This document shows, piece after piece, positions 56,597 to 64,000 of a stretch of 64,000 bases of DNA. The stretch comes from Neisseria sp. Marseille-Q6792 (GTDB taxonomy: Bacteria; Pseudomonadota; Gammaproteobacteria; Burkholderiales; Neisseriaceae), in assembly GCF_943181435.1 (NCBI RefSeq), contig NZ_OW969598.1:558001-622000 (forward strand), given 5' to 3'. Every line of letters starts with the position of its first letter. The stretch's first letter is position 1. The notes beneath the pieces were generated by a model. It searched no databases and was not told where the DNA came from. It saw only the letters and a list, made by a program, of their open reading frames with translations. The position numbers and the translations under genes are program-made.

Positions 56597-58003
56597 ATGG
56601 AAAAAAGCACCCTCCCCTCCCATACGACCTCCACCTGGTTACCATTTCTGCTTGCAATTGCCATTTTCATGCAGATGTTGGATGCCACTATTTTAAATAC
56701 CGCCCTGCCTGAAATTGCCGCCGACCTGAATGAGTCGCCATTGAACATGCAGCTGGCGGTTATTTCCTACACGCTAACCGTTGCCTTGCTGATTCCCTTA
56801 AGCGGTTATCTGGCAGACAAATTCGGAACCAAGAAGGTTTTTTTCGGCTCAATTGCCCTCTTCATGCTAGGGTCGGCATTGTGTGCCGCATCCGACTCGC
56901 TGCTTGGGTTGGCATTCTCACGCATCATTCAGGGTATAGGCGGTTCGATGCTGGTTCCAATACCGCGCCTGACTATCCTGCGCGTGTATGAAAAATCAAA
57001 GCTTCTCAATGCCATTAATTATGCGGTCATGCCTGCATTAATCGGGCCTGTTCTGGGACCTTTGGCGGGAGGTTATCTGGTCGAATATGCTTCATGGCAC
57101 TGGATTTTCCTGCTCAATCTGCCTATCGGCCTGCTGGGCTTTATATTAGGAAGAAACATTATGCCCGATATTAAAGGCAGCAATACCTCTTTAGACTTCA
57201 AAGGTTATCTGATTTTTTCTGCCGCCGCGTGCCTCTTGTTACTTTCAGCAGAAAGCCTGTCTCACGCACTGCCTCCGTATATTTCCCTATGCCTGCTGGG
57301 TATGGGTCTGTTGTTTGCACACCGTTATTTCAGACACATGAAAACAGCACTCCATCCTATTTATTCTGCCGATTTATTCCTGATACGCACTTTCCGTCTG
57401 GGATTGGCAGGCAACCTGTTCAGCCGTATCGGCATCAGCTCGATTCCCTTCCTGATGCCGTTGATGTTTCAAATCGCTTTCGGTTTCAGTGCAAGCCTGT
57501 CAGGCTGGCTGGTTGCACCCGTCGCCCTGTCTTCGCTATTGGTCAAGCCGTTAATCTCCACCTTGATGAAACGTTTCGGCTACCGCAAGGTGCTGCTTTG
57601 GAATACCAAACTGCTTGCCGCCTTCATCATGCTGCTGGCACTGCCTGACGGACACTCTCCGTTATGGATATGGGTTTTGCTCTCGCTGGCAATCGGCACA
57701 TGCAATTCTTTACAGTTTTCGGCTATGAATACACTGACACTTGCAGATTTACGTCCACAACAAACAGGCAGCGGCAACAGCCTGATGGCGGTTAACCAGC
57801 AACTTGCCATCAGTATGGGGGTTGTTTCCGGTGCGCTGATACTTAAAAACTGGACATTCCTGATGCCTGCCGCCACCAACCTGCATCCGGCCTTCCGCAT
57901 GACGCTGCTCAGCATCGGCGGCATTACCCTTGCATCATCGCTGGTTTTCAAACGGCTGCATATATCAGACGGTGCCAACCTGACAAGAGGTACGCGGCCT
58001 TAA
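56597..58003 (+). CDS. MFS multidrug exporter, DHA2 (EmrB/QacA-like) type
   Basis: 468 residues from ATG 56597 (MEKSTLPS); an ATG 18 bases upstream is in frame but has no ribosome binding site. About 14 membrane segments. Visible are LDATILNTALPEIA (TM1 family motif), motif A GYLADKFGTKKVFFGS and motif C region ALIGPVLGPLAGGYL. It should export drugs or metabolites by proton antiport. A Fur-box-like site lies in the shared upstream region. Confidence 0.85.
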   Translation: MEKSTLPSHTTSTWLPFLLAIAIFMQMLDATILNTALPEIAADLNESPLNMQLAVISYTLTVALLIPLSGYLADKFGTKKVFFGSIALFMLGSALCAASDSLLGLAFSRIIQGIGGSMLVPIPRLTILRVYEKSKLLNAINYAVMPALIGPVLGPLAGGYLVEYASWHWIFLLNLPIGLLGFILGRNIMPDIKGSNTSLDFKGYLIFSAAACLLLLSAESLSHALPPYISLCLLGMGLLFAHRYFRHMKTALHPIYSADLFLIRTFRLGLAGNLFSRIGISSIPFLMPLMFQIAFGFSASLSGWLVAPVALSSLLVKPLISTLMKRFGYRKVLLWNTKLLAAFIMLLALPDGHSPLWIWVLLSLAIGTCNSLQFSAMNTLTLADLRPQQTGSGNSLMAVNQQLAISMGVVSGALILKNWTFLMPAATNLHPAFRMTLLSIGGITLASSLVFKRLHISDGANLTRGTRP

Positions 58004-58114
58004 TCCTGCATCCCGACAAAACTTTTACCCGTTCCGGCCTTTAGATTATGATGCTTCATTTCAATGCGTACAAACCACAAAATACAGGCAATGCCGTCTG
58101 AAACCCTATCCCCG

Positions 58115-59641
58115 ATGAAAACACGCAGCCTCATTTCCCTTTTATGCCTCCTTCTCTGTTCATGTTCTTCATGGTTGCCCCCACTGGAAGAACGGACGGA
58201 AAGCCGTCATTTCAACACTTCCAAACCTGTCCGCCTGGACAACATCCTGCAAATCCGGCACACCCCTCGCAACAACGGGCTATCCGATATCTATTTGCTG
58301 AACGATCCCCACGAAGCCTTTGCCGCGCGCGCAGCCCTCATCGAATCCGCCGAACACAGCCTCGATTTGCAATACTATATCTGGCGCAACGACATTTCCG
58401 GCAGACTTCTGTTCAACCTCATATACCTTGCCGCAGAACGCGGCGTACGCGTACGGCTGCTGCTGGACGACAACAACACGCGCGGATTGGACGACCTCTT
58501 GCTTGCCCTCGACAGCCATCCCAATATCGAAGTACGCCTGTTCAACCCCTTCGTCTTACGAAAATGGCGCGCACTCGGCTACCTGACCGACTTTGCCCGC
58601 CTCAACCGCCGCATGCACAACAAATCCTTTACCGCCGACAACCGCGCCACCATACTCGGCGGACGCAATATCGGCGACGAATATTTCAAAGTCAGGAACG
58701 ATACCGTTTTTGCCGACCTGGACATCCTCGCTACCGGCAGCGTCGTTAGCGAAGTATCGCACGACTTTGACCGCTACTGGGCAAGCCATTCCGCCTACAA
58801 TGCCACTCATATCATCCGTCGTGGAGATATTCCGCACGGACTTCAAGAACTCGGCTACGACGACGAAACCGCCAGACAAGCACTTCTCCGTTACCGTGAA
58901 ACCATCGAACAATCCCCGCTCTACAAAAAAATACAAAACCGGCAGATTGACTGGCAAAGCGTCCAAACCCGTCTAATCAGCGACGATCCCGACAAAGGGC
59001 TGGACCGGGACAGCCGCAAACCGCCGATTGCAGGGCGGCTGCAAGACGCGCTCAAACAGCCCGAAAAAAGCGTCTATCTGGTTTCACCCTATTTCGTCCC
59101 TACAAAATCCGGCACAGACGCACTGGCAAAACTGGTGCAGGACGGCATAGACGTTACCGTCCTGACCAACTCGCTGCAGGCAACCGACGTTGCCGCCGTC
59201 CATTCCGGCTACGTCAAATACCGAAAACCGCTGCTCAAAGCCGGCATCAAACTCTACGAGCTGCAACCCAACCATGCCGTCCCCGCCACAAAAGACAAAG
59301 GCCTGACTGGCAGCTCCGTAACCAGCCTGCATGCCAAAACCTTCATTGTGGACGGCAAACGCATCTTCATCGGCTCATTCAACCTCGACCCCCGTTCCGC
59401 ACGGCTCAATACTGAAATGGGCGTCGTCATCGAAAGCCCCAAAATCGCTGAACAGATGGAGCGCACCCTTGCCGATACCACACCCGAATACGCCTACCGC
59501 GTTACCCTCGACAGGCACAACCGCCTGCAATGGCACGATCCCGCCACCCGAAAAACCTACCCGAACGAACCCGAAGCCAAACTTTGGAAACGCATCGCCG
59601 CAAAAATCCTATCCCTGCTGCCCATAGAAGGTTTATTATAG
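58115..59641 (+). CDS. Phospholipase D family lipoprotein (cardiolipin synthase-like)
   Basis: 508 residues from ATG 58115 (MKTRSLIS), which gives a lipoprotein signal ending in LCSC; the open frame upstream includes an uptake sequence and is probably untranslated. Two HKD motifs are present: HNKSFTAD near residue 181 and HAKTFIVD near 418, each followed by the family's GGRNIGDEY and GSFNLDPRS blocks. It transfers or hydrolyses phosphatidyl groups. A homologous gonococcal phospholipase D is described as secreted. Confidence 0.88.
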   Translation: MKTRSLISLLCLLLCSCSSWLPPLEERTESRHFNTSKPVRLDNILQIRHTPRNNGLSDIYLLNDPHEAFAARAALIESAEHSLDLQYYIWRNDISGRLLFNLIYLAAERGVRVRLLLDDNNTRGLDDLLLALDSHPNIEVRLFNPFVLRKWRALGYLTDFARLNRRMHNKSFTADNRATILGGRNIGDEYFKVRNDTVFADLDILATGSVVSEVSHDFDRYWASHSAYNATHIIRRGDIPHGLQELGYDDETARQALLRYRETIEQSPLYKKIQNRQIDWQSVQTRLISDDPDKGLDRDSRKPPIAGRLQDALKQPEKSVYLVSPYFVPTKSGTDALAKLVQDGIDVTVLTNSLQATDVAAVHSGYVKYRKPLLKAGIKLYELQPNHAVPATKDKGLTGSSVTSLHAKTFIVDGKRIFIGSFNLDPRSARLNTEMGVVIESPKIAEQMERTLADTTPEYAYRVTLDRHNRLQWHDPATRKTYPNEPEAKLWKRIAAKILSLLPIEGLL

Positions 59642-59644
59642 AAA

Positions 59645-59800
59645 TATAGTGGATTAACAAAAACCAGTACGACGTTGCCTCGCCTTAGCTCAAAGAGAAC
59701 GATTCTCTAAGGTGCTGAAGCACCAAGTGAATCGGTTCCGTACTATTTGTACTGTCTGCGGCTTCGTCGCCTTGTCCTGATTTAAATTTAATCCACTATA
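59645..59800. mobile_element. Correia repeat enclosed element (full length)
   Basis: 156 bases bounded by the inverted repeat TATAGTGGATTAA at the left and its counterpart TTAATCCACTATA at the right, with the usual internal AACGATTCTCTAAGGTGCTGA segment. It lies between the PLD and NlpC genes; some Correia elements provide promoters or RNase III sites. Confidence 0.95.
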
Positions 59801-59826
59801 CCGTCTGAAACACCTTCAGACGGCAT
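59801..59826. terminator. Inverted uptake-sequence pair adjoining the Correia element
   Basis: CCGTCTGAA (59801-59809) and TTCAGACGGCAT (59815-59826) form a hairpin. Confidence 0.7.
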
Positions 59827-59850
59827 ATCCGAACCCGCAAAGGAAAAACC

Positions 59851-60384
59851 ATGTTTCCCCTCAACAAAACCCTTTTCCTCTGTCTCAGCGCACTGCTCCT
59901 CGCCTCATGCGGCACGACCTCCGGCAAACACCGCCAACCGAAACCCAAACAGACAGTCCGGCAAATCCAAGCCGTCCGCATCAGCCACATCGACCGCACA
60001 CAAGGCTCTCAAGAACTCATGCTCCACAGCCTCGGACTCATCGGCACGCCCTACAAATGGGGCGGCAGCAGCACCGCAACCGGCTTCGACTGCAGCGGCA
60101 TGATTCAATTCGTTTACAAAAACGCCCTTAACGTCAACCTTCCCCGCACCGCCCGCGACATGGCGGCAGCCAGCCGCAAAATCCCCGACAGCCGCCTCAA
60201 AGCGGGCGACCTCGTATTCTTCAACACCGGCGGCGCACACCGCTACTCCCATGTCGGGCTCTATATCGGCAACGGTGAATTCATCCATGCCCCCAGCAGC
60301 GGTAAAACCATCAAAACCGAAAAACTCTCCACACCGTTTTACGCCAAAAACTACCTTGGAGCACATACGTTTTTTACAGAATAA
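59851..60384 (+). CDS. NlpC/P60 family lipoprotein peptidase
   Basis: 177 residues. A lipoprotein signal peptide (LFLCLSALLLASC) precedes the NlpC/P60 domain with catalytic Cys in TGFDCSGMIQFV, His in HRYSHVGLYIG and the third His in GEFIHAPSSG. It should cleave peptidoglycan stem peptides in the periplasm (Spr/MepS-like). AAAGGAAA precedes the ATG. Confidence 0.93.
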   Translation: MFPLNKTLFLCLSALLLASCGTTSGKHRQPKPKQTVRQIQAVRISHIDRTQGSQELMLHSLGLIGTPYKWGGSSTATGFDCSGMIQFVYKNALNVNLPRTARDMAAASRKIPDSRLKAGDLVFFNTGGAHRYSHVGLYIGNGEFIHAPSSGKTIKTEKLSTPFYAKNYLGAHTFFTE

Positions 60385-60417
60385 ACAAAACCGTCATCCA
60401 AAAGGTCAGCAGCAAAA

Positions 60418-60453
60418 ATGCCGTCTGAAACGCAACAGCATTTCAGACGGCAT
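60418..60453. terminator. Uptake-sequence terminator between convergent lipoprotein genes
   Basis: ATGCCGTCTGAAA (60418-60430) and TTTCAGACGGCAT (60441-60453). Confidence 0.85.
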
Positions 60454-60467
60454 CTTCAAATCGAAGG

Positions 60468-61670
60468 TCAGTTAATCAGATACCCTTGGATTTCCTTGGT
60501 TTTTGCATTGATTTCTTTAGTACGGCAGTCAGATTGCGCCAAACCGTATTCGTCGCCGTCGGCGCATTTGGCATTCAAACCATTCTGCCAGTTTCGGTAT
60601 TCGGGCATAACGGTTTCGGCAATATCGGCGGGCAATGCCTGAACCGCACCATCCAATGCCGCCTTGGCAGTCCTTTCTTTTTTGTCTGCTTCCCTGATAA
60701 TTTCGTCAATCACTGCTTTCTTGCGGTTGTGCAGCTCTTCCAAGCGTGCTTCGGTTTCCGCCGTTTTGCATGCCAGTTCGCTGATTTTTATGCCGTTTGG
60801 CGTTTCACTTTCGGCTTTTGCCTTGCTGGCACAGATTTTATCCATCCCGCTTTTCCATGTTTTCTGTGAGGCTTGCAGCTTGTTTTGGACGGTTTGCGGC
60901 AGACCTTTCCAAAATTGTTCAAACTCGCCGCGCGACAATTTGTAGCGCTCCTCCCATTCTGATACGCGGGCTGCCTCCTGTTCTTGGCTCAATGCCTCCT
61001 GCGCCGCTGCTTCTTCTGCCTCGCGTGCTTCCTGTGCCGCCGCTTCCGCCACTTCAAGTTCTTCGTTCCTTTGTTTCGCTTTGTCCAGCGGCTCTTTAAT
61101 CAGTGCCATAGACACCAGCTCGCTGAGCGGATGGATGATATCGTGTGCCTGATTCAGTTCGGCAAAGATTTTGCTTTTGTCGTCTGTCGGCTGGACGCTG
61201 TAAGAAATAGTTTTGATGTAATACGCGCCTTCTTTGCGGTAGTAGCGTTCAAAAAAGTCGGGCGTTTTCTTATAGCTGTTGCCTATGGATTGGTTGGCGG
61301 CGACGGCATAATCGACAACATCGTCGGGCACGTCCAGTTTCAACGTGGCTTCACATTTGAGTTTGCTGGACGTGTCGGTTTTTTCGGTGGTTCGGACTTC
61401 ATCGACGGTTATGCCCAAACGTTCGACCATGCTGCGGATATGCGATATGCCGATATCGGCAAATGCCTGGTCTTTGAATGCGTCGTCGTCAAAGGTTTTG
61501 ACGGTTTCACCCTCGATATTTTCGCGGACAAGTTTGACCAAAATCTCTTTAGACTCTTCGCTTCCGCAGGAAACCTCCTTCTCGAAAAACGGATTGCTTA
61601 TACCCAAACGGTCGCAGCCCGACAAAATCAGCATACTTGCCAATGCCAGTGCGGATAAATTTTTTCCCAT
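60468..61670 (-). CDS. Lipoprotein with coiled coil and two LprI-like (DUF1311) repeats
   Basis: 400 residues. The lipobox LSGC gives an acylated Cys at 19. Residues 30-190 form an unassigned domain. A Glu/Ala-rich coiled coil spans about 200-240. The C-terminal half has two similar units, WKSGMDKICASKAKAES with LACKTAETEARLEELHN, and YRNWQNGLNAKCADGDEYG with LAQSDCRTKEINAKT, each with the W..C...C spacing of lysozyme-inhibitor LprI domains. A role against host lysozyme is inferred. Confidence 0.7.
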   Translation of the reverse strand: MGKNLSALALASMLILSGCDRLGISNPFFEKEVSCGSEESKEILVKLVRENIEGETVKTFDDDAFKDQAFADIGISHIRSMVERLGITVDEVRTTEKTDTSSKLKCEATLKLDVPDDVVDYAVAANQSIGNSYKKTPDFFERYYRKEGAYYIKTISYSVQPTDDKSKIFAELNQAHDIIHPLSELVSMALIKEPLDKAKQRNEELEVAEAAAQEAREAEEAAAQEALSQEQEAARVSEWEERYKLSRGEFEQFWKGLPQTVQNKLQASQKTWKSGMDKICASKAKAESETPNGIKISELACKTAETEARLEELHNRKKAVIDEIIREADKKERTAKAALDGAVQALPADIAETVMPEYRNWQNGLNAKCADGDEYGLAQSDCRTKEINAKTKEIQGYLIN

Positions 61671-61986
61671 CAGTTTTCCTTTTCATTTAGACAGGCCGTA
61701 CGTTTATCTGTGTATTCCGGTACACATACAATACTGTAAAGTACAAGTCTTTAAATTCATGCGAATTATCATATCGGGATTACAGGATACCGACAAGCCT
61801 TTATTTGACTTGCTCTTTCCTTATATTTCCTTGCGGCTTGGCGCATTTCCCGCCAAGGCAACATAGGCGGTTGCGATATTGATAACTTACCCGCCTGATG
61901 AGCATCTTTTTCCAAAGTCCGTACCAAACCGCCCGACGGTTTTTAGCCGGCGTTTCAGACGGCATTTGCGGAATGCTGTCTTGATA
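61671..61986. other. Gene-free stretch with one uptake sequence
   Basis: Holds the upstream region of the LprI-like lipoprotein gene and, at 61954-61965, a single inverse uptake sequence TTCAGACGGCAT. No convincing gene is seen. Confidence 0.7.
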
Positions 61987-62835
61987 TCAATCCTTGTCGT
62001 AAACGATATGCTTGTTATGTATGCTTTTTTTACTTTTTTGCAGTTGCAGGCTGGCAGCATCGCCCAAACGCAGGGCTAGCCCGATGGCGAGGATGTCGAT
62101 AACGGCAAGTTGCAGCAGGCGTGAAACCATGGGCGTGTAAAGTTCCGCATTTTCCTGAGTAGCTATGCTCAATACGCAATCGGCCATTTGTGCCAAAGGA
62201 GATTCGTTGCGCGTCAACGCAATAATGGACGCACCGTTTTCTTTGGCGATACTGACTGCATCCAGAAGCTCGATTGACGAACCGGTATTGGAAATGGCGA
62301 TAAGGACGTCTTCACTAGAAAGGACGGAAGCCGCCATCAATTGCGTATGGGTATCGACATAAGCAACGGTCGACATACCGAAACGGAAGAATTTATGCTG
62401 CGCGTCTTGGGCGACAATACCTGAATTGCCAACTCCGTAAAACTCGACACGGCGGGCATGCATCAATGTGGCAATGGCATTTTCAAGTTCGGATTCTTTC
62501 AGAAAGCGACGCTCGCCCAAGAGGGAGGCTGCGGCATTGCCCAATACTTTTTCGACCACGCTTGACATGTCGTCATCCGCATTGAGTTCTTCATGAACAT
62601 AAGGCATACCTTCATGACCGATACTGGCGGATAATGCAAGTTTGAACTCGGGCAGCCCTTTGTAGCCCAGGCTGCGGCAAAACCGGATGACGGTCGGTTG
62701 GCTGACGGAGGAGTGTTCGGCAATCTCGGCAACAGCCGCATGAACAAACCATTTGGGTTTTGCCAATGCACATTCGGCTACTTTACGTTCCGCGCCGGAA
62801 AGGTCTGCCAGTGATTCGCTGATTTTGCTTAACAT
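61987..62835 (-). CDS. hexR: RpiR-family regulator HexR
   Basis: 282 residues. The N-terminal helix-turn-helix (AEIAEHSSVSQPTVIRFCRS) is followed by a SIS sugar-phosphate-binding domain (RVEFYGVGNSGIVAQDAQHK, ISNTGSSIELLDAV). HexR controls central sugar metabolism in response to 2-keto-3-deoxy-6-phosphogluconate. It lies 47 bases downstream of glk, on the same strand. Confidence 0.92.
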   Translation of the reverse strand: MLSKISESLADLSGAERKVAECALAKPKWFVHAAVAEIAEHSSVSQPTVIRFCRSLGYKGLPEFKLALSASIGHEGMPYVHEELNADDDMSSVVEKVLGNAAASLLGERRFLKESELENAIATLMHARRVEFYGVGNSGIVAQDAQHKFFRFGMSTVAYVDTHTQLMAASVLSSEDVLIAISNTGSSIELLDAVSIAKENGASIIALTRNESPLAQMADCVLSIATQENAELYTPMVSRLLQLAVIDILAIGLALRLGDAASLQLQKSKKSIHNKHIVYDKD

Positions 62836-62882
62836 AATGATATACCCTTCGATAATCCAGCCCGCCGTAAAAGGCGATATGG

Positions 62883-63863
62883 TTAAACGTTTCTCAAATG
62901 GTTGTCGAGAGCCACAGCCGCACCGGAAATTCCGGGAAACTCGCTCAATACGACATAGACGGGAATCGCAGCAAGATATGCTTCAAACCTGCCCTTATTC
63001 TCAAAACGGCTGCGGAACGGGGAGGTTTTAAAGTATTCCAGCACGCGGGGAATAATGCCGCCGCACAAGTATACACCGCCGCGTGCGCCCAGCATCAATG
63101 CATGGTTGGAGGCGACGGTACCGAGCATGGCGCAAAAGATGTCTAAAGTCTGACGGCACAAAGGGGACGAACCGCCCAATGCTTTTTCCGTAATTTCAGA
63201 AGGCGGCAATTTTACCGATTTGACTTTCTGCTTCACCGCCAACGCTTCATAAATCAGGCTTAAGCCTGCACCGCTGAGGAAGCGTTCTGCAGAAACATGA
63301 CCATATTTGTTTTTGGCATATTGCCAAATCAAAACCTCCATATCGTCAAACGGAGGAAAAGTCCCATGTCCGCCCTCGCCTGCCAAAGCTACCCAGCCTG
63401 CCGCACTGTGTACCAGTCCGCTTACGCCCAAGCCTGTTCCCGGACCGATAACTGCTTTCGGTGCAAACTCGACCGGTTTTTGTCCGCCGATTTGCAAGAG
63501 ATCACAATCGTCCGTCAAGGTAACCGCCAAAGCCTGCGCAGTAAAATCATTCAGTAGAATCAAGGTTTCCAGACCCAAAGCCTGACGGGTCGTTTCGATG
63601 GAGAAGGCCCAATGATGGTTGGTCATCTGCACCCAATCGCCCAATATCGGGTTGGCAATGGCAAAAGCCGCATGTTTCACATTTTCCGCACTGCTTTGAT
63701 TCAAATAGGCGCGTGCGGCATCTGTAAGCGTATCATAATCACTACATGGAAAAACAGCTGCTTTTTCAATCACACGCGGAGCGGTTTCCAATGCGAAGCG
63801 TGCATTCGTACCGCCGATATCGGCAACCAAACGAGGATAAGCTTCAGTGTGCATAGTAGACAT
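62883..63863 (-). CDS. glk: Glucokinase
   Basis: 326 residues. Phosphorylates glucose with ATP. The phosphate-1 motif [26 protein letters not shown] (catalytic Asp) and [13 protein letters not shown] are present. It starts 20 bases inside the end of pgl, so the two overlap in different frames. Confidence 0.96.
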   Translation of the reverse strand: MSTMHTEAYPRLVADIGGTNARFALETAPRVIEKAAVFPCSDYDTLTDAARAYLNQSSAENVKHAAFAIANPILGDWVQMTNHHWAFSIETTRQALGLETLILLNDFTAQALAVTLTDDCDLLQIGGQKPVEFAPKAVIGPGTGLGVSGLVHSAAGWVALAGEGGHGTFPPFDDMEVLIWQYAKNKYGHVSAERFLSGAGLSLIYEALAVKQKVKSVKLPPSEITEKALGGSSPLCRQTLDIFCAMLGTVASNHALMLGARGGVYLCGGIIPRVLEYFKTSPFRSRFENKGRFEAYLAAIPVYVVLSEFPGISGAAVALDNHLRNV

Positions 63864-64000
63864 GGCAGTGAATTCCTTGGTGATTGAGAATCAGACTGGT
63901 CGGATATTCGGTGTCAGCCCTTGCAGCAGCCTTATCGAATACCGTTTTTTTCTCTGCGCCTTGAATGGCCAAAAATACATTCGGCGTTTTGGCAATCGTA
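63844..64000 (-). CDS. pgl: 6-phosphogluconolactonase, C-terminal end (partial)
   Basis: The minus strand is open from the window edge to a TGA at 63846-63844. The 51 visible residues include [17 protein letters not shown] and [18 protein letters not shown], matching the end of Pgl proteins. It hydrolyses 6-phosphogluconolactone in the Entner-Doudoroff/pentose route. It overlaps the start of glk by 20 bases. The 5' part lies outside the window. Confidence 0.85.
   Translation of the reverse strand, partial: TIAKTPNVFLAIQGAEKKTVFDKAAARADTEYPTSLILNHQGIHCHVYYAH

Overview
The window is chromosomal DNA of a Neisseria species close to N. meningitidis. The 12-base DNA uptake sequence ATGCCGTCTGAA is scattered throughout, often as inverted pairs after genes. 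There is a full-length Correia element and an IS1106-like insertion sequence. The housekeeping order mfd - panD - kdsA - eno - ftsB - ferredoxin - nrdB - nrdA - mutM - mltD - SNF transporter - cmk - rpsA - ihfB - zapE - ndk - rlmN - pilW - ispG - clpP - tig - ftsK matches the meningococcal order as I remember it. Species within the meningococcus/gonococcus/lactamica group cannot be settled from this window.

1-8101 is the right part of an integrated element. It carries a possible AlpA-like protein end, a small HTH protein, a small-terminase-like protein, an AntA/KilAC antirepressor, a zinc-ribbon/Toprim primase, a DUF927 helicase, an array of about eleven GGTAACAAA iterons (candidate replication origin), an XRE regulator and a HigB/HigA-type toxin-antitoxin pair. 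It ends in a copy of a tmRNA or tRNA 3' end (attR), followed by what looks like the host gene's terminator. No capsid or large terminase gene is visible, so it resembles a phage satellite (P4- or PICI-like).

8358-12400 holds an acyl-CoA dehydrogenase and then a compact AT-rich RiPP operon. The operon encodes a 49-residue precursor ending in YDR-T-HNR-HNR, a radical SAM/SPASM maturase and a 2OG-Fe(II) oxygenase. It is preceded by a (TA)14 tract lying between a -35-like box and a TATAAT box, so expression may be phase variable. I consider this the most interesting system in the window.

12402-20163 holds mfd, interrupted in frame by a repeat-derived insert, followed by an AT-rich accessory patch: a membrane protein with a lysozyme-like domain, an unknown membrane protein, a small lipoprotein, duplicated intergenic repeats and the IS element.

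20288-52437 is mostly core metabolism, DNA repair, translation, proteolysis and division. One acquired gene (NYN-LOTUS) sits between nrdB and nrdA and ends in uptake sequences of a different Neisseria dialect. A promoter-hairpin-terminator unit upstream of the SNF transporter may be a small RNA or a regulated leader.

52438-64000 holds a TSUP permease, the lutACB lactate operon with a Fur-box-like site upstream, an MFS exporter, a phospholipase D-family lipoprotein, a Correia element, an NlpC/P60 lipoprotein, a lipoprotein with LprI-like repeats, and the sugar genes hexR, glk and the 3' end of pgl.
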